Source: Triops longicaudatus (Eukaryota > Arthropoda > Branchiopoda > Notostraca > Triopsidae). From it: a stretch of DNA of 64,000 nt. Below the pieces are notes generated by a model. That model ran no database searches. It was not told where the DNA came from and was given only the letters and a program-made list of their open reading frames with translations. The stretch is taken from NCBI GenBank assembly GCA_022885665.1, contig JAGQDJ010000059.1, positions 186,001 through 250,000 of the forward strand. Reading direction: 5' to 3'. Of the stretch, positions 61,401-64,000 are shown in pieces. Every line of letters begins with the position of its first letter. The stretch's first letter is position 1. The translations under genes were made by a program, and so were the position numbers.

Positions 61401-62079
61401 ATTCTAGGTTTTTATGTTGAGTAATTGAGGAGTGGATGATTTTCGATAATAAACTTATGTGTTCAAAAAAGCCCCAATTGACAGTCTGAGTCCAAAAGTC
61501 TAACGGTAAAATTTTAAATCGCAGCCATTGATGCCATCTGATGCACTTTTATTAGAAATAAAGAAATTTATTAGCTTCTGGGCTTACGAAGCAATATAGG
61601 CTGCTCATGTTAATAATCAAGATGATTAGATTTAAATATGTATAAATAGCAAGATGGTATCGCCACCTTGCATGCATTTCTTACGAGACATAACTGTCTA
61701 TATTTTAATTTATGAGTCAAGCAGGGTACATTTCTATGTAGTTTCTGCGTGTAACTACGAATTCTAATGGTTATTGCTGTTTTAGAACGTTCGTGGGCGA
61801 TATTTTCGCTAAAAACGCTGGATATTTGGAAGTAGCCGAGCTCAATAACATCATTCTTCTTTTCCCCCAAGCCATTAAGGAAACATTTATGAACCCTAAC
61901 GGATGCTGGGACTGGTGGGGATACACCGGTACTTCTTACGGTAAGAACCATTGTTTCTTAATATGTAACAACTCGTGTAACTAATGAGTTTTCCGTTTTC
62001 GGTAATCACGTACCCAGCTACCCACAACGGCAAACAAATGCGTGGAGTGAAAAGCATGATAGACACATTGTTGGGCTAA
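58403..62079 (+). CDS. Secreted poly(3-hydroxybutyrate) depolymerase-family esterase, complete, eight exons
   Basis: Exons: 58403-58460, 58523-58645, 58958-59152, 59214-59305, 59386-59515, 60028-60202, 61786-61940, 62018-62079; all introns GT-AG, 990 bases, 329 residues. A signal peptide (MLRALVCLCTLQMALA) precedes NLEPYNID. The lipase box TVSGLSSGAAM holds nucleophile Ser36. HGNSDTVVHPG gives Asp120 and AEHGYPT gives His154. LHVVFHGCEQG (247-257), AGYLEVAELNNIILLFPQA and NGCWDWWGYTG (296-306) are family signatures. This Ser-Asp-His order with a late HGC motif is that of the circularly permuted alpha/beta hydrolases typified by the Penicillium funiculosum enzyme, whose Cys in HGC lines the oxyanion hole. 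The family hydrolyses extracellular polyhydroxyalkanoate to hydroxybutyrate units. Length is normal and no catalytic residue is missing. Animal members are known, but real substrates are mostly untested; other polyesters or lipids are possible. The intron-rich structure shows it is a resident nuclear gene, not bacterial contamination. Confidence 0.94.
60203..61785 (+). other. Intron 6 of the depolymerase gene (1,583 bp) hosting an R2 copy
   Basis: By far the longest intron of the gene; the others are 61-512 bases. About 650 of its bases are the R2 repeat at 60665-61320. The gene's frame is preserved across it (codon 258 is split AA|A). Confidence 0.85.
60665..61320 (+). repeat. Interspersed repeat family R2, copy 3 (longest)
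   Basis: The 5' part (60672-60790) matches the start of the window. The rest matches 28955-29345 and 31050-31450: CGAGCTGGGGACTTCGCAG, AGGTGGCAAACAATGC, TTTTTCCATTGCTTC, ATAATCTAGAACACG, TTATAAAGCAATATTTCG, CACTAGATTTAATAG, GCCGTCGGAAAGTTTTTTTGG and CCAAATGAGCCTTA. No coding capacity survives. Confidence 0.8.
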
Positions 62080-62175
62080 ATCCTTTGTTTCGTCATCCAC
62101 CAGTCTCTAAACTCTCCCTGCTCGTTAATTATTTCACCAACATTCTAAATTCGCGTTTACAGATGTCGAGCTCGC

Positions 62176-62181
62176 AATAAA
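62176..62181 (+). promoter_or_regulatory. Polyadenylation signal of the depolymerase gene
   Basis: AATAAA 97 bases after the TAA stop, the expected spacing for a short 3' UTR. Confidence 0.7.
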
Positions 62182-62677
62182 AGTACGTTACGTAATTTCT
62201 ACTCTACAACGTGTATTTCTGCCTTACTATACTTATTCCGCTTTCTGAACGACTTTCGTCTAGAAAGGGGTTACAAAAGCAATTTGCAGTTTTTTCTCAT
62301 TTTCAAACTTGACGTCGAACACGAAAATATCCATTCGTCCTTTTCTCCATATTAATAATTATTTTTTTTTTTTCCTAAGAGCCACAGACCATTCAGGTAA
62401 GTCCTAGTGGAAGGAAGGTTAAAAGAAAAAGACTTTGGATAGTAGCCAGCTTATGCCTTTTAGGCTTAAGACCTTTCATTCCCGATTGGTCTCTCAGTCA
62501 GAAAAACGTTGAAAACTTAAAATTTTTCTCTGTAAGGTTCAGACCTTTTATTTCTTACCTTGAATTATTATTTCATTAATCGGTACCACGGCGCAGTTGC
62601 ACAGCGACGGCCAATTGGTAGATAGATAGCCGCTAATGGAAGCAAACACTAACTTTTTTAAATTTTGTAGATAAGTT
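62182..62677. other. Spacer between the depolymerase gene and the retroelement remnant
   Basis: T-runs and AT-rich sequence, with no recognised feature. Confidence 0.4.
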
Positions 62678-63200
62678 CTAATTCCTATTGAAAGGGTATA
62701 TTGAGGGTGGGATTACTTTAGCCGGCAAAGTGTTCCAGGCGAAAACGGATGCTGAGTAGTGCTCCTATTGAGTTATTTCTGCTGGCATATCTCCTTCAGG
62801 TTGTCCTGAAGCACAACAACTTTAAGGGTGGTCCCACGGCTGCTCTTTTTCAAGGAATCAATCTGGATATTCGAAAATATTCATTTTGTACAGGACTGAC
62901 ATCGCTACAACATCGAAACGTTCCTGGAGTGGTTATATTTTTCGGCTGTTACCAGCAGCCTTCCGTATGGTTCTGTCTTGTATTTGCTGGACAGGTGCAA
63001 TATGGCTTTTCAGTGCTCCATTGAAAACGGGACACGCAGACTCGATTACAGGCCTAATGCATGCGGCATAGAGCAGCAAAGTGGAATCACCCGGAAGAAA
63101 GGTTTTGCTCCTCAGGATGACACCCACCTACTCAGAACAAAAAGACCTTCCTTTGTTCCGACGTTCTATCCAGGGTTGAACTATCGAGGTGATTTTTGTA
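62678..63200 (-). pseudogene. Decayed C-terminal end of a non-LTR retrotransposon ORF2 (CR1/L2/Jockey-like)
   Basis: Reading the minus strand, an open piece (63127-62933) contains LLLYAACIRPVIESACPVF followed by QQIQDRTIRKAAG, the post-catalytic (thumb) region shared by many CR1-, L2- and Jockey-like elements, where RP.LEYACPVW ... IQ.RALR is typical. After a stop and frame changes come DVVAMSVLYKMN and then HYSASVFAWNTLPAKVIPPS before TAG at 62678, matching the usual C-terminal arrangement ending in W.SLP..V. In-frame stops and a frameshift show it is dead. No target duplication or tail was recognised. The exact clade cannot be fixed by eye. Confidence 0.8.
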
Positions 63201-63274
63201 CCACGGTAATTATCGCGGTATATATTTTTACTGCTTTATTCTATGGCGTTGCAGTATAAAGTACCACAACTACC

Positions 63275-63815
63275 GCATTGGAGGACGGTACGGACAATAG
63301 TAACATTTCACGCTTTGTCACTTTTTTCTCGAAGTGCGAATTTTACTATCATCTGAATATACAACCACTAGATGCAGGTGTAACTCTGCTCTTTGTTAAG
63401 CTATTGTATGCATCTTAAAAACGTAAGATAAGAAAAAATTAGCCTTCAAAGTATGAGGCCCTCGTTTGTTATAAACGTGCAACCAGTGGAAACAATATTA
63501 ATATCATGTTCTTTTCCCATAAGAAACTTTACCGATCAAAGTTCTATGATATTCTAAATAAATTGTAACGAAAGTTTGTAGTTACAGTCACAAGCATTAC
63601 GAAAGATTTTAACTTAATCTCCGTCAAGAAATAGCAAACTATAAGAACAGTTGTGTACATAAACAATATGCAACGTGTTGTGAAGGCGCCATTTTCAAAC
63701 GCCACACGGTTACCATGACGACATGCTAATCGTAATAGTTTACAGCTGCTTCACGTGGGCCTATTTACGGTTAACCTGATGACAAGTTAAGGCGTGCACT
63801 TATAAGAAGGAGTCT
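63275..63815 (+). repeat. Interspersed repeat family R1, copy D
   Basis: Aligns with copy A over most of its length: TTCACGCTTTGTCACTTTTT, CTAGATGCAGGTGTAA, GTATGCATCTTAAAAACGTA, GGCCCTCGTTTGTTA, CCATAAGAAACTTTACCGA, TAACGAAAGTTTGTAGTTAC, TTAACTTAATCTCCGTCAAG and CACACGGTTACCATGACGAC. The 3' module found in copies B and C is absent. Confidence 0.85.
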
Positions 63816-64000
63816 ACTAATACTTTTTAATGATGTTACAAGAATATTCGTTCCTAGCCCTGACACGCATCTCAGTTCCCCGTAACGCAACTGTTTTCAG
63901 AAGCTTTATAGCACGGCAGAAATTTATATAAACCCAGTAGCACTTGTTTAGTTTCCGTTGTTCACAAATCTGTCAAACTGAACGTAACCTGTCTACACCT
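63816..64000. other. Right end of window, nothing recognised
   Basis: AT-rich sequence without a supported gene or repeat. Confidence 0.5.

Overview
The window is nuclear DNA from an invertebrate animal, most likely an arthropod. It is AT-rich and gene-poor. Genes are split by GT-AG introns from 61 bp to about 8 kb, polyadenylation signals are AATAAA, and old repeat copies are scattered throughout. The arthropod assignment rests mainly on an unmistakable Spaetzle-family Toll-ligand gene, supported weakly by degenerate TTAGG-like repeats near 50.9-51.0 kb. I cannot name a genus.

Layout. 1-0.65 kb: repeat fragments. 1.76-2.22 kb (minus): first coding exon of a candidate rhodopsin-like receptor whose remaining exons lie beyond the left edge. 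2.2-24 kb: no resolved gene. This part holds copies of three interspersed repeat families, a short hAT-type element with perfect terminal repeats and target duplication at 7.93-8.10 kb, and several blocks with strong strand asymmetry. 25.4-40.56 kb (minus): a Spaetzle gene reconstructed from five exons that join in frame. They give a Gln-rich prodomain, a conserved pre-knot segment, a furin site and a Cys-rich C-terminal knot; the signal-peptide exon was not found. 40.6-57.8 kb: mostly unassigned, with two possible plus-strand terminal exons (46.35 and 49.46 kb), a 258-bp hairpin element (52.90-53.16 kb) and a deleted repeat copy. 57.82-57.89 kb: an intact tRNA-Arg(UCU) gene. 58.40-62.08 kb (plus): a complete eight-exon gene for a secreted 329-aa poly(3-hydroxybutyrate) depolymerase-family esterase. 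62.68-63.2 kb (minus): a decayed non-LTR retrotransposon tail, then another repeat copy to about 63.8 kb.

The two complete or nearly complete protein genes both encode secreted proteins, one a signalling ligand and one a hydrolase. Nothing suggests that they work together. The most interesting item is the animal-encoded polyester depolymerase, with catalytic Ser, Asp and His all present and seven spliceosomal introns. Four interspersed repeat families (called R1-R4 here) were recognised by comparing the window with itself. Family names beyond hAT-like and CR1/L2/Jockey-like are not assigned.
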